The position numbers were made by a program, and so were the translations under genes. Source: an uncultured Burkholderiaceae bacterium (lineage in GTDB: Bacteria; Pseudomonadota; Gammaproteobacteria; Burkholderiales; Burkholderiaceae). From it: DNA of 64,000 nt. Positions 1-8,963 of this stretch are shown in pieces. The stretch is taken from positions 6,093 to 70,092 of the forward strand of contig CALMPB010000382.1 in assembly GCA_937871985.1 (NCBI GenBank). The letters are read 5' to 3'. The notes below the pieces were generated by a model that saw only the letters and a program-made list of their open reading frames with translations, did not search any database and had not been told where the DNA came from. The first letter of the stretch is position 1. The number at the start of each line of letters is the position of its first letter.

Positions 1-253
1 CCAGCCCCGGCCCGGCCGTATAGGCCACGGCATCGATATCGTCCATCGAGATCCCCGCCTGCTGCAGGGTAGCCTCCGTAAGAGGCAGGATGCGCTGGAT
101 GTGGTCGCGCGAGGCGAGTTCGGGCACGACACCGCCATATTCCCGATGCATGGCGATCTGGCTGTGCAGCGCATGAGCCAGCAGGCCGCGCTGCGTGCAT
201 ACCACAGCAACGCCCGTTTCGTCGCAAGAACTTTCAAAACCAATAATAATCAT
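1..253 (-). CDS. tsaD: tRNA N6-adenosine threonylcarbamoyltransferase TsaD, N-terminal fragment
   Basis: The window opens inside this gene. The first 84 codons are present, read leftwards from an ATG at 253. TsaD (Gcp/YgjD) transfers the threonylcarbamoyl group to A37 of ANN-decoding tRNAs in the cytoplasm, together with TsaB and TsaE. The fragment shows the family opening ESSCDETG at residues 7-14 and [10 protein letters not shown] at residues 42-51, followed by the [14 protein letters not shown] stretch where the window ends. The metal-binding histidine motif lies further in and is not visible. No clear Shine-Dalgarno sequence precedes the ATG. It is divergent from the NCS2 permease, and the two share about 106 bp of intergenic DNA. 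Identification is firm; completeness cannot be judged. Confidence 0.93.
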   Translation of the reverse strand, partial: MIIIGFESSCDETGVAVVCTQRGLLAHALHSQIAMHREYGGVVPELASRDHIQRILPLTEATLQQAGISMDDIDAVAYTAGPGL

Positions 254-288
254 GGTGCATAAGTGTACATCCGGACACAAAATCGCCT

Positions 289-313
289 TAGAATGGCAAA
301 CAGCTTCATTCTA
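289..313. promoter_or_regulatory. Inverted repeat between tsaD and the NCS2 permease
   Basis: The arms TAGAATG and CATTCTA (7 bp each) are separated by 11 bases. They lie about 47 bp upstream of the permease start in the shared divergent region. The left arm contains TAGAAT, a reasonable -10 hexamer for the permease, but no good -35 is in register. It could be an operator or chance; no regulator is encoded next to it. Confidence 0.3.
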
Positions 314-359
314 TCGTTACGTCGATCAAACAATCCGTCAAACTTCTGGAGACAAACAG

Positions 360-1658
360 ATGCTGGAACAATTCTTCAAACTCAAAGAGCATGGCACCAA
401 TGCTCGAACGGAGCTTCTGGCCGGGTTCACCACCTTCCTGACCATGGCTTACATCATCTTTGTCAATCCAGCCATTCTATCGACGACCGGCATGGATCAT
501 AACGCGGTCTTCGTCGCGACCTGCCTTGCCGCGGCGCTGGGCACGCTCATCATGGCCTTCGTGGCCAACTGGCCCATCGGCATGGCGCCGGGCATGGGCC
601 TGAACGCGTTCTTCGCCTTCACCGTGGTGGCGGCCATGGGCTATAGCTGGCAGCAAGCCCTGGGCGCGGTCTTCATTTCGGGCGTCGTGTTCGTCATCCT
701 GACCATCACCGGCATCCGCTCGTGGCTGATCGCGGGCATACCCAAGTCGCTGCGCTCGGCGATCACCGCCGGTATCGGCCTGTTTCTGGCCATTATCGCC
801 CTGGGCCCCAACGGCGCCGCCATCGTCGTCCCCAACAAGGCCACCATCGTCGGCCTGGGCAACCTCACCGCGGCGCCAACGCTGTTCGCCATCCTCGGGT
901 TCTTCATCATCGCCGCGCTCGATGCGCTTAAAGTGCGCGGCGCCATCCTGCTGGGCATCATCGTCATCACCGTGCTGTCCATGATCACCGGCAACAATCA
1001 GTTCCACGGCGTGTTCTCCATGCCTCCCAGCCTGGCTCCCACCTTCTTCCAGCTGGATATCATGGGCGCCCTGCACACCGGCTTCCTGCACGTCATTCTG
1101 GTGTTCGTGCTGGTCGAGGTCTTCGACGCCACCGGCACCATGATCGGCGTGGCCAAACGCGCCGGGCTCATCCCCGAAGGCAAGCCCAACCGCCTGGGCC
1201 GCGCCCTGCTGGCCGACAGCACCGCCATCGTGGCCGGATCCTTCCTGGGCACCAGCAGCACGACCGCCTACATCGAAAGCGCCTCGGGCGTACAGGCGGG
1301 CGGGCGCACCGGACTCACGGCGCTGGTCATCGCCGTCCTGTTCCTGCTGGCCTTGTTCTTCTCGCCGCTGGCAGGCGCCGTTCCCGGCTATGCCACGGCG
1401 CCCGCCCTGCTTTACGTCGCCGGCCTCATGCTGCGCGAAGTCGCCGACATCGACTGGAGCGACGTCACCGAAGCCGCTCCGGCCGCCCTCGCCGCCATCA
1501 TCATGCCGTTCACCTACTCCATCGCCAACGGCCTGGCTTTCGGCTTCATCAGCTATGTCGTCCTCAAAGCCATTACCGGGAAATTCCGCGACATCCACAT
1601 GGCGACCCTCATCGTCGCCGTGCTTTTCGTCATCAAATACGCTTTTTTCCCAGGCTAA
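360..1658 (+). CDS. NCS2 family purine permease (AdeP/PbuG-like)
   Basis: A 432-residue inner-membrane permease of the NCS2 azaguanine-like (AzgA) branch, which imports adenine or guanine/hypoxanthine by proton symport. It starts EHGTNARTELLAGFTTFLTM, the usual opening of this branch, then has TAYIIFVNP-type and GMGLNAFFAF segments (near residues 84-93), a long series of hydrophobic helices, and a GTSSTTAYIESASGVQAGGR block near residues 296-315 that matches the substrate-site region. An in-frame upstream extension to 195 exists, but the ATG at 360 is chosen because GGAG lies 9-12 bases before it and the length then matches the family (about 430). A strong terminator follows. Substrate (adenine versus guanine/hypoxanthine) cannot be decided from sequence. 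Confidence 0.88.
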   Translation: MLEQFFKLKEHGTNARTELLAGFTTFLTMAYIIFVNPAILSTTGMDHNAVFVATCLAAALGTLIMAFVANWPIGMAPGMGLNAFFAFTVVAAMGYSWQQALGAVFISGVVFVILTITGIRSWLIAGIPKSLRSAITAGIGLFLAIIALGPNGAAIVVPNKATIVGLGNLTAAPTLFAILGFFIIAALDALKVRGAILLGIIVITVLSMITGNNQFHGVFSMPPSLAPTFFQLDIMGALHTGFLHVILVFVLVEVFDATGTMIGVAKRAGLIPEGKPNRLGRALLADSTAIVAGSFLGTSSTTAYIESASGVQAGGRTGLTALVIAVLFLLALFFSPLAGAVPGYATAPALLYVAGLMLREVADIDWSDVTEAAPAALAAIIMPFTYSIANGLAFGFISYVVLKAITGKFRDIHMATLIVAVLFVIKYAFFPG

Positions 1659-1710
1659 GCCATCGACCCCGGTCGCGAGAAACCAGTAAACTAGGGCGAC
1701 CGACCACCCA

Positions 1711-1738
1711 AAGCGGCCTAAGCGGGCCGCTTTTTTTC
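1711..1738 (+). terminator. Intrinsic terminator after the NCS2 permease
   Basis: The 8-bp stem AAGCGGCC/GGCCGCTT with a 6-base loop is followed by a run of seven T. It lies 52 bp after the permease stop and 11 bp before the thioredoxin start, so the thioredoxin gene must depend on read-through or on a promoter inside or downstream of this element. Confidence 0.85.
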
Positions 1739-1748
1739 TGGATCAGCC

Positions 1749-2114
1749 ATGAGCACCATCAATCTGAACAAAGACTCCTTCCAGGACGCCATCAAGGACG
1801 GCAAGACCCTGATCGTCGACTTCTGGGCTTCCTGGTGCGGTCCATGCCGCAGTTTCGCCCCCACCTTCGATGCGGCGTCCGAAAAGCATCCCGATATTGT
1901 CTTCGGCAAAATCAACACCGAAGAAGAGGAAGAACTGGCGGGCGGCCTGGGCATACGCTCCATTCCCACGCTCATGGTGTTCCGCGAGCAGGTTCTGCTG
2001 TTCAATCAGGCCGGAGCCCTGTCGGCGCCCCAGCTGGACGAGCTGATTTCACAAGTGCAGGCCCTGGACATGGCGCAGGTGCACAGCGAAATCGAGCAAG
2101 AACAGAAAAAATAG
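1749..2114 (+). CDS. Thioredoxin-family protein
   Basis: A 121-residue cytoplasmic thioredoxin fold with the canonical redox site WCGPC at residues 29-33 and the cis-proline segment SIPTLMVF near residues 76-83. It has no signal peptide. The C-terminal tail after the fold (about residues 105-121) is charged and rich in Glu and Lys, slightly longer than in classic TrxA. It probably works as a general dithiol reductase. The gene stands alone between a terminator and the convergent efflux operon, so context adds no specific partner. It may be a secondary thioredoxin rather than the main trxA. Confidence 0.9.
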   Translation: MSTINLNKDSFQDAIKDGKTLIVDFWASWCGPCRSFAPTFDAASEKHPDIVFGKINTEEEEELAGGLGIRSIPTLMVFREQVLLFNQAGALSAPQLDELISQVQALDMAQVHSEIEQEQKK

Positions 2115-2134
2115 CTTAAGGGTGAAACCAGGCG

Positions 2135-2163
2135 CTCAAGCTGCGCTGCCGGCGCAGCTTGAG
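2135..2163. terminator. Hairpin between thioredoxin and the efflux operon
   Basis: CTCAAGCTGCG pairs with CGCAGCTTGAG (11 bp) around a short loop, 21 bp past the thioredoxin stop. No T-run follows, so intrinsic termination would be weak. It may act together with the second hairpin at 2191-2214 between these convergent genes. Confidence 0.45.
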
Positions 2164-2190
2164 CTTGCCGCCCTGCCCCTTCTCTTGAAA

Positions 2191-2214
2191 CCAACCCGCG
2201 GTAAAACGGGTTGG
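2191..2214. terminator. Hairpin at the 3' end of the RND efflux operon
   Basis: CCAACCCG and CGGGTTGG form an 8-bp stem with an 8-base loop, 5 bp beyond the stop of the outer-membrane channel gene (minus strand). The following minus-strand bases are only moderately T-rich. It is likely the end of the efflux transcript. Confidence 0.45.
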
Positions 2215-2218
2215 GGGC

Positions 2219-3697
2219 TCAATGGGCGGCCACGGGCCCGGCCGGAGCGTCGGCGGGCCGTGGTGTGTCGCCGGTGCGCTCGATCCAGCCGCCGCCCAAA
2301 TATTGGTACAGATCAACCAGATTGGCCAGGCGCTGCATTCTTGCGGTAATCAAGGCCTGCTGCGCGGCGTACAGGTCGTTCTGCGCGGTCAGCACCGTCA
2401 GGTAGCTGGCGGCGCCGTTCTTGTAGAGCAGGTTGGACAGATCCAGTCTACGCTGCTGGGACGCGGCAAAACGCGCCTGGGCGTCGATCTGGCTGTCGTA
2501 GGTGCCGCGAGCGGCCAGCCCGTCCGACACTTCGCGAAATGCCGCTTGAATGGCTTTTTCGTATTGCGCGATCGCCACGTTCTTCTCCAGATGCGCAATA
2601 TCCAGATTGGCCAGATTGCTTCCCGCGTCGAAAATAGGCAATGAAATCTGGGGGGCAAAGGACCAGGCCGCCGACCCCGACTTGAACAGGCCGTCCAGCG
2701 TGGGGCTGGCAGTGCCGAACTGGCCCGTCAGGCTGATCTTGGGGAAAAACGCCGCGCGCGCCGCGCCGATATTGGCATTGGCGGCAAGCAGCGTTTCTTC
2801 GGCCTGGATGATGTCGGGCCGCCGCGTCAACAGGTCGGATGGCAGACCGGCGGGAATGTCCGCCAGAATGCGCTGATCGTTCAGTCCGAGGGGCGCGGGC
2901 AGATCATCCGGCAACGCGCTCCCGACTACCAGAACCAGGGCATTTTCCGCCTGCGCTCTTAGCCGCGTCTGAACGGACAAATTGGCCTCCGCCTGCTCGA
3001 CGACGCCCTGGGCTTCGCGCAAGTCCAATTCCGAACCCGCCCCCACGTCGAACTGCAGCTTCGCCAGCTTGTAGGAACTTTGCGCGGTGGCCAGCGTTTC
3101 GCGCGTCACCTTGAGCTGCTCGTCGTAGGCAAGCATGGCCAGGTATTGATCCGCCACCTGGGAAACCAGGGATATTTCCGCGGCCTTGCGAGCCTGCGCC
3201 GTGGCCAGGTACTGAGCCAGGGCCTGGCTCTTGAGGCTGCGGATGCGGCCCCAGAAATCCAGCTCCCAGGCCGCGGCGCCCAGACCGACCGAGTACACAT
3301 TGCTGATGGCCTGGCTCGACGACGTCAGATCCAGCGGCGTGCGCGTCCTGCTGCGGCTGGCATTGGCATTGACCGTGGGAAACAGGCCGGCGCGAACGAT
3401 CCGGTACTGCGCCGCGGCTTCCTGCACGCGCAAGGCGGACACCCGCAAGTCGCGATTGTTGGCAAGCGCCAGTTCGATCAGCTTGCGCAGGCGCGGATCG
3501 CCGAAGAAATCGCGCCAGCCTATGTCGGGAGCCGGCCGGTTTTGCGTTCCGGGAGACGGTTCGCCGTATTTGTAGGCCTCGCCGGCGGGGAAATTCGCCG
3601 CAACGGGCAAAGCCGGCCTTTCATAGTCCGGCACGAAAGAGCATCCGGCCGCGCAGGCCGCCAGTGCAAGAACGGCCGGCAAAGAAAACTTACGCAT
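2219..3697 (-). CDS. RND efflux outer-membrane channel lipoprotein (OprM/NodT family)
   Basis: A TolC-like outer-membrane channel of about 492 residues forming the exit duct of the adjacent RND pump. The N-terminus is a lipoprotein signal with lipobox AAGC, followed by SFVPDYERPALPV, the usual OprM start. Two OEP repeats follow, with periodic long helices (QVADQYLAMLAYDEQL; LLTRRPDIIQAEETLLAANA near residues 285-305; and so on). An in-frame TTG at 3703 overlaps the pump stop codon, but the ATG at 3697 is preferred because the GAAGGA ribosome site lies at normal spacing from it. It is the third gene of the operon, 2 bp after the pump gene, so translational coupling is likely. Substrates are unknown. 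Confidence 0.93.
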   Translation of the reverse strand: MRKFSLPAVLALAACAAGCSFVPDYERPALPVAANFPAGEAYKYGEPSPGTQNRPAPDIGWRDFFGDPRLRKLIELALANNRDLRVSALRVQEAAAQYRIVRAGLFPTVNANASRSRTRTPLDLTSSSQAISNVYSVGLGAAAWELDFWGRIRSLKSQALAQYLATAQARKAAEISLVSQVADQYLAMLAYDEQLKVTRETLATAQSSYKLAKLQFDVGAGSELDLREAQGVVEQAEANLSVQTRLRAQAENALVLVVGSALPDDLPAPLGLNDQRILADIPAGLPSDLLTRRPDIIQAEETLLAANANIGAARAAFFPKISLTGQFGTASPTLDGLFKSGSAAWSFAPQISLPIFDAGSNLANLDIAHLEKNVAIAQYEKAIQAAFREVSDGLAARGTYDSQIDAQARFAASQQRRLDLSNLLYKNGAASYLTVLTAQNDLYAAQQALITARMQRLANLVDLYQYLGGGWIERTGDTPRPADAPAGPVAAH

Positions 3698-3699
3698 GC

Positions 3700-6600
3700 T
3701 CAACGTCCTTCATTGTCCGAATCGCCACCGGCGGGCGCCGCGTGGCCCGCGGGGCTGGCCGCGGCATGCGCCGGCTTGTTCTTGGAGAATTTCTCGCGGA
3801 TCACGACGAAGAACATCGGGATCATGAAAATCGCCAGGAATGTGGCGGTCACCATCCCGCCGATCACGGCCGTGCCGATGGCATGCTGGCTGGCGGAGCC
3901 CGCGCCATTGCTGATGGCCAGCGGCAGCACGCCAAGAATGAAGGCCATCGACGTCATCAGGATGGGCCGCAGCCGCAGGCGCGCGGCCTCCATCGCCGCA
4001 GCCACCGCCGTCATGCCCTGCGCCTGCAGCTCCTTGGCGAACTCCACGATCAGGATGGCGTTTTTCGCCGACAGCCCCACCGTGGTCAACAGCCCCACCT
4101 GGAAGTACACGTCGTTCGACAGCCCCCGGCCCGTCGCCGCCAGCATGGCGCCGATAATGCCCAGGGGCACCACCATGATGACCGAGAACGGAATCGACCA
4201 GCTTTCGTACAGGGCGGCCAGGCTCAGGAACACCACGAGTATCGACAGCGCATACAGGATGGGCGCCTGCGAGCCGGACAAGCGTTCCTGGAAGGAAATT
4301 CCGGTCCATTCGTAGCCGATGCCCGCGGGCAGCTTGTTGGCGATTTTCTGGATTTCATCCATGGCCTCGCCCGTGCTTCGTCCCGGCGCCGGACTGCCCT
4401 GGATTTCCATCGACGACACGCCGTTGTAGCGTTCGAGTTTGGGCGACCCATAGCTCCACTTGCCTGTGGCGAACGACGAGAACGGCACCATGGTTCCCTG
4501 CATATTGCGCACGTACCAGTGGTTCAGGTCTTCCGGGCTCATGCGGAAAGGCGCATCCGCCTGGACATACACCCGCTTGATCCGGTTGTCGGTATCAAGG
4601 AAATTGTTGACGTAGGAAGACGCCCAGGCAATGGAAAACGTCTGGTCGATGGAAGGCAGCGCCACACCCAGCGCGCTGGCCTTCTCCCGGTCGATATCGA
4701 CGCTGAATTGCGGCTGGTCGTCCAGGCCGTTGGGACGCACGCGCGTCAGCAAAGGATTCTTGGCCGCCTCGATCAGCAATTGGTTGCGCGCGGCCATCAG
4801 CGCATCGTGGCCCAGGCCGCCCCGGTCTTCCAGTTCGAAGTCGAAGCCCGACGCCGTGCCGAGTTCAGGGATGGGAGGCGGATTGATGGGAATGATCACC
4901 GCGTTCTTATACGTCGAAAAATGCCCGGAGATCCGCCCGATGAGCGCCTGCACTTTGTCCTTGGCCGCCGCGCGCTCGTCCCAATCCTTGAGGCGCACGA
5001 ACACCAGGCCCGAGTTCTGGCCGCGCCCCGCGAAGTTGAAGCCTACGATTTCGAAAGTGGAATCGACCACTTCCTTCTCGGTCTTGAGAAGATAGTCGCT
5101 GACGTCGTCGAGCACCTTTTGCGTGCGTTCCAGGGTGGCGCCGGGCGGGGTCTGCACCTGGATCAGCATGGAGCCCTGGTCTTCGTCGGGCAGGAACGAC
5201 GTGGGCAGGCGCATGAACAGGAAGCCGATGACCAGGAACATCAGGGCATACAAAAGCAGCCAGCGGCGCGGACGCCGGATGACGCGCTCGACGCCCGAAT
5301 GATATTTCATCCGGCCATTGTCGAAGGTGCGATTGAACCACCCGAAGAAGCCCGTCTTCTCCATGTGATGGCCCTTGGGAATGGGCTTGAGCATGGTCGC
5401 GCACAGCGCCGGCGTAAGAATCAGCGCCACCAGCACCGACAGGATCATCGCCGCCACGATGGTCAGCGAGAACTGCCTGTAGATGGCCCCGACCGAGCCG
5501 CCCGAAAACGCCATCGGCACGAACACCGCCGACAGGACCAGCGCCACCCCGACCAGCGCCCCGGTGATCTGCCCCATGGCCTTGCGCGTGGCGTCGTGCG
5601 GCGAGAGCCCTTCCTCGGCCATCACGCGCTCGACATTCTCCACCACCACGATGGCGTCGTCGACCAGCAAGCCGATGGCCAGCACCATCCCGAACATCGA
5701 CAAGGTGTTGATGGAAAACCCCACCATCGCCATGGTGCCGAACGTGCCCAGCAGCACCACCGGCACGGCGATCGTAGGAATGAGCGTCGCCCGGAAGTTC
5801 TGCAGGAACAAGTACATCACCAGGAACACCAGCACGATGCCTTCGAGCAAGGTCTTGACCACCTCTTCGATGGAAAGCTTCACGAACGGCGTCGTGTCGT
5901 ACGGATACTTGACCTCCAGGCCGGCCGGGAAATATTTGGAAAGCTCCTGGACGCGGGCCCGCACCAGATTGGCGGTTTGCAGGGCGTTGGCGCCGGTGGC
6001 CAGCTGTATGCCGAGGCCGGCGGCCGGCACGCCGCTGTATTTGGTGTCGAAATTGTAGTTCTCGCCGCCCAGCTCGAGCCGCGCCACATCCTTGACGCGC
6101 ACTTGCGAGCCGTCGGGATTGACCTTGAGCAGCACATTGCCGAACTCCTCGGGAGTGCGCAGCAGCGTCGCTTCGCTGATCGTCGCCGTCAGCATCTGGC
6201 CCTTGACCGCGGGCGCACCGCCCAACTGCCCCGCCGGAACCTGCACGTTCTGCCCTTGCAGCGCGGTCACCACATCCACCGGCGTCAGGTTCACGCGAGT
6301 CAATTTATCCGGGTCGAGCCAGATGCGCATGGCGTACTGGGTGCCGAACACGCTGACCGTGCCGACCCCGTTGACCCGGCTGACCGGATCCTGCACGCGC
6401 GAGGCCAGGTAGTTCGCCAGATCGTATTTCGTCATGCTGCCGTCGGTGGAAATGAACGCCAGCACCATCAGGAAGCTGCTGCTCGATTTCGAGACCTTGA
6501 CGCCGGCCTGCTGAACGGCCTGGGGCAAAAGCGGCGAGGCCAGTTGAAGCTGGTTCTGCACCTGCACTTGGGCCACGTCGGGATTGGTGCCCGCGGCGAA

Positions 6601-6879
6601 GGTGAGCGTGATCACGGCGGTGCCTGAGTCGTCGCTGGTGGACGACATGTACTGCAGGTGATCCAGCCCGTTCATCTGCTGCTCGATCACCTGCGTGACC
6701 GTGTCTTCGACGGTCTGCGCCGAGGCCCCGGAATACATGGCTCGGATCTGCACCGCCGGAGGGGCGATCGTCGGATATTGCGAGACCGGCAGGGTCGTGA
6801 TGGACAAGGCGCCGGCCAGCATCAGGACGATGGCGATCACCCACGCGAAGATGGGGCGATCAATGAAAAAATTGGCCAT
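3700..6879 (-). CDS. RND multidrug efflux pump, inner-membrane subunit (AcrB/MexB family, HAE1)
   Basis: A 1059-residue trimeric proton-driven drug exporter, the usual length for HAE1 pumps. It starts [20 protein letters not shown], as AcrB and MexB do. The transmembrane helix 4 proton-relay aspartates are D407 and D408 in [14 protein letters not shown], the same numbers as in AcrB, and the relay lysine lies in [13 protein letters not shown] near residue 940. Two large periplasmic porter/docking regions flank the membrane halves. It is the middle gene, 14 bp after the adaptor and directly abutting the channel gene. Expected to extrude hydrophobic and amphiphilic compounds, including antibiotics. 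The particular system (Mex/Amr/Acr) cannot be assigned without alignment. Confidence 0.96.
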   Translation of the reverse strand: MANFFIDRPIFAWVIAIVLMLAGALSITTLPVSQYPTIAPPAVQIRAMYSGASAQTVEDTVTQVIEQQMNGLDHLQYMSSTSDDSGTAVITLTFAAGTNPDVAQVQVQNQLQLASPLLPQAVQQAGVKVSKSSSSFLMVLAFISTDGSMTKYDLANYLASRVQDPVSRVNGVGTVSVFGTQYAMRIWLDPDKLTRVNLTPVDVVTALQGQNVQVPAGQLGGAPAVKGQMLTATISEATLLRTPEEFGNVLLKVNPDGSQVRVKDVARLELGGENYNFDTKYSGVPAAGLGIQLATGANALQTANLVRARVQELSKYFPAGLEVKYPYDTTPFVKLSIEEVVKTLLEGIVLVFLVMYLFLQNFRATLIPTIAVPVVLLGTFGTMAMVGFSINTLSMFGMVLAIGLLVDDAIVVVENVERVMAEEGLSPHDATRKAMGQITGALVGVALVLSAVFVPMAFSGGSVGAIYRQFSLTIVAAMILSVLVALILTPALCATMLKPIPKGHHMEKTGFFGWFNRTFDNGRMKYHSGVERVIRRPRRWLLLYALMFLVIGFLFMRLPTSFLPDEDQGSMLIQVQTPPGATLERTQKVLDDVSDYLLKTEKEVVDSTFEIVGFNFAGRGQNSGLVFVRLKDWDERAAAKDKVQALIGRISGHFSTYKNAVIIPINPPPIPELGTASGFDFELEDRGGLGHDALMAARNQLLIEAAKNPLLTRVRPNGLDDQPQFSVDIDREKASALGVALPSIDQTFSIAWASSYVNNFLDTDNRIKRVYVQADAPFRMSPEDLNHWYVRNMQGTMVPFSSFATGKWSYGSPKLERYNGVSSMEIQGSPAPGRSTGEAMDEIQKIANKLPAGIGYEWTGISFQERLSGSQAPILYALSILVVFLSLAALYESWSIPFSVIMVVPLGIIGAMLAATGRGLSNDVYFQVGLLTTVGLSAKNAILIVEFAKELQAQGMTAVAAAMEAARLRLRPILMTSMAFILGVLPLAISNGAGSASQHAIGTAVIGGMVTATFLAIFMIPMFFVVIREKFSKNKPAHAAASPAGHAAPAGGDSDNEGR

Positions 6880-6893
6880 GAACGAATTCCCGA

Positions 6894-8111
6894 TTATTGC
6901 GCTTTGGCGGAGGATGCGGGATTGGACGGCGCTTGCGGGGCGGACGCTGGGGCGCCCTCCGCAACCACGGCCGCCGGCTGTTCGACCGGGGTGACCACCG
7001 AACCGGGCCGCACCTTCTGGACTCCGGCGACGATGACCTTTTCACCCGGATTCAAGCCGCCGTCGACGATCCAGTCCGCACCTTGCGTGCGGCTTGCGAC
7101 CAGCGTGCGCAATTCCACCTTGTTGCCGGCCCCCACGACAAGCGCCGTGGGGGCCCCCTTGGCATCGTGCGTGACGCCGATCTGCGGCACCAGCATGGCG
7201 TGCTCGTTGACGCCCTCGTGCAGGCGGGCCCGCACGAACAGGCCAGGCAGCAGAACCTGCTTGGGGTTGGGGAAAACGGCGCGCAGCTTCACGCTTCCCG
7301 TCGTCTGGTCGACCGTGATGTCGGCGAACTCCAGCTTGCCTTCGAGGGGGTAGACCGACCCATCGTCCAGCACGAGCTGCACCTTGGCCTCGTTGGGGCC
7401 CGCCGCCTGCAACTGGCCATTCGCCAATTCGCGGCGCAGGCGCATCAGGTCGACCGTCGATTGCGTGACGTCCACGTAGATGGGATCGGTCTGCTGAACC
7501 GTGGCCATCAGCGTCGCGGCGCTCGCCTGCACGTAGGCGCCCGGTGTCACGTTGGACAGTCCGATGATTCCCGTAATGGGCGAGGCCACATTGGTATAGC
7601 CAAGATTGATCTTTGCGATCTCGACGGCGGCCTTGCCTGAAGCGACATCGGCGGCGGCCTGCTTTTGCGCGGCGACCGCATTGACGTAGTCCTGCTTGCT
7701 GACCGCGTTCGCCGCCACCAGCACCTTGTCCCGGTCGGCCTGGGCCGACGTAGAGGCAAGATTGGCCTGCGCCTTCAGCAAGGCGGCTTTTGCGCTGTCC
7801 AGCGCCGCCTGGTAGGGAGCGGGATCGATCTGGTAAAGGCGCTGGCCTTCCTTGACCCGGCTGCCTTCCTTGAAGTCGCGCCGCTGAACGATGCCGTCGA
7901 CCCGCGCACGCACCTGGGCAACCAGGTACGCCGAGGTGCGGCCCGGCAGTTCGGTGGTCACCGGAACGCTTTGCGGCTGCACCGTGACAACGCCGACCTC
8001 CACGGGTTTGTCTGGAGGCGGCTGCGTCTTTTTGCAACCGGCCAGCGCCAGCAGCGCTATAGCGGTAAAAAAGCAATAAGCCCCCTTCGGGGGAATCCGA
8101 CCAACACGCAT
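6894..8111 (-). CDS. RND efflux periplasmic adaptor lipoprotein (MexA/AcrA family)
   Basis: A 405-residue membrane-fusion protein linking pump and channel. The N-terminus has a signal peptide with lipobox LAGC, so it should be lipid-anchored. The barrel-sandwich/lipoyl parts ([21 protein letters not shown] region), the coiled-coil hairpin ([20 protein letters not shown] region) and the C-terminal membrane-proximal domain are all present. It ends in an Ala/Pro-rich tail. The ATG at 8111 is chosen over one at 8150 because AGAGG lies 7-8 bases before it and the signal peptide then begins correctly. It is the first gene of the operon, with a good promoter upstream and no regulator gene attached. 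Confidence 0.94.
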   Translation of the reverse strand: MRVGRIPPKGAYCFFTAIALLALAGCKKTQPPPDKPVEVGVVTVQPQSVPVTTELPGRTSAYLVAQVRARVDGIVQRRDFKEGSRVKEGQRLYQIDPAPYQAALDSAKAALLKAQANLASTSAQADRDKVLVAANAVSKQDYVNAVAAQKQAAADVASGKAAVEIAKINLGYTNVASPITGIIGLSNVTPGAYVQASAATLMATVQQTDPIYVDVTQSTVDLMRLRRELANGQLQAAGPNEAKVQLVLDDGSVYPLEGKLEFADITVDQTTGSVKLRAVFPNPKQVLLPGLFVRARLHEGVNEHAMLVPQIGVTHDAKGAPTALVVGAGNKVELRTLVASRTQGADWIVDGGLNPGEKVIVAGVQKVRPGSVVTPVEQPAAVVAEGAPASAPQAPSNPASSAKAQ

Positions 8112-8183
8112 GGAGCAACCTCTATGCCAGGACTGGGTTATTCGGTACAAAGCGACGGACGACGCAGACGGGTATCGTGACTA

Positions 8184-8196
8184 CCAGTCAAACTGG
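8184..8196. promoter_or_regulatory. Palindrome in the efflux operon leader (candidate operator)
   Basis: CCAGT CAA ACTGG is a 5-3-5 inverted repeat about 20-30 bp downstream of the predicted transcription start of the efflux operon. That is a position where TetR-type repressors of AcrAB/MexAB-like pumps often bind. No such repressor gene is in this window. Confidence 0.35.
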
Positions 8197-8222
8197 CATG
8201 AACCATCAGAATTGCGGCTGCC

Positions 8223-8250
8223 ATTATAGGCTTTCAACCATGAAGGTAAA
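8223..8250 (-). promoter_or_regulatory. Sigma-70 promoter of the RND efflux operon
   Basis: On the minus strand, TTTACC (8250-8245) and a perfect TATAAT (8228-8223) are separated by 16 bases. The predicted start near 8216 gives a leader of about 105 nt before the adaptor ATG at 8111. Confidence 0.6.
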
Positions 8251-8290
8251 GGGGTAAACAACCCTATTATTATGATGACGGCCCGACTTG

Positions 8291-8896
8291 TCATCCGGCT
8301 GTCATCTGGCTGTCATCCACGGCGTATCCGCCCCGCCCCCGCGTCGCGTTGACGAACATCTCGATCAGGGCGGCAAGCTGGCCGCGCGGCGCGGCCACCC
8401 GCCAGCTCACGCCCTGCTCATCGAATTCCTCGGCCTCGATGCGCGCGCCGAAGCCGGCCAGGCGCGACTGCACCAGCGCCATGTCGCCGAACGCGCAATG
8501 CAACGACAGCCGCGCCTCTTCCACCAGCTCGACGCGGGCGCCCAGGCGCAGGCATTGCGCCGCCACCCCGCCGTAAGCGCGCACCAACCCGCCCGTTCCC
8601 AGCTTGACGCCTCCGAACCAGCGCACCACCAGCACCGCCACGCGGTCGCATTGCCGGCCTTCGATGGCCTGGAGGATAGGCCGGCCCGCCGTGCCGCCCG
8701 GCTCGCCGTCGTCATGGAAGCGGTAGGCGTTGCCGATGCGGTAGGCCCAGCAATTGTGCGTCGCCTCGGGCACGCTGTGCGCCGCAAAAAAAAGCATGGC
8801 TTCGTCGGCGCTGCGCGCCGGCGCGGCCACCGCCATGAAGCGGCTCTTGCGGATTTCTTCCTGATAGGTACTGGGTTCCGTCAGCGTATACAACAT
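8291..8896 (-). CDS. IMPACT/YigZ family protein
   Basis: A 201-residue cytoplasmic protein of the UPF0029/IMPACT family (YigZ in E. coli). The family core is RFHDDGEPGGTAGRPILQAI (about residues 68-87), followed by VLVVRWFGGVKLGTGGLVRAYG, a very conserved block. The C-terminal part is the DUF1949-type ferredoxin-like domain. The molecular role is unsettled: eukaryotic IMPACT modulates translation control, and YigZ has been linked to peptidase or nucleic-acid binding. The last codons overlap a short threefold GGCTGTCATC-like repetition (about 8289-8320), which is coding here. It lies between the ABC-F gene and the efflux operon, all on the minus strand. Confidence 0.88.
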   Translation of the reverse strand: MLYTLTEPSTYQEEIRKSRFMAVAAPARSADEAMLFFAAHSVPEATHNCWAYRIGNAYRFHDDGEPGGTAGRPILQAIEGRQCDRVAVLVVRWFGGVKLGTGGLVRAYGGVAAQCLRLGARVELVEEARLSLHCAFGDMALVQSRLAGFGARIEAEEFDEQGVSWRVAAPRGQLAALIEMFVNATRGRGGYAVDDSQMTAG

Positions 8897-8963
8897 AGGA
8901 TGGCAGCCCCCAGGAAAAATCGGCGCATGGCGCCGATTGAAACTGAAACGACAATCCCGCCGG

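Noticed and set aside
360..1658. A purine riboswitch before the NCS2 permease
   Set aside because: The 254-359 leader has no purine-aptamer three-way junction that I can fold; only a simple inverted repeat is visible.
3664..6627. A 987-codon open frame on the plus strand
   Set aside because: It is antisense to the RND pump gene and its translation is His/Arg/Gly-rich with no recognisable domain. It is a by-product of high-GC codon bias in the real gene.
8289..8320. Threefold GGCTGTCATC-like repetition
   Set aside because: It falls in the last codons and just past the IMPACT-family gene end and is too short and imperfect to treat as a functional repeat.
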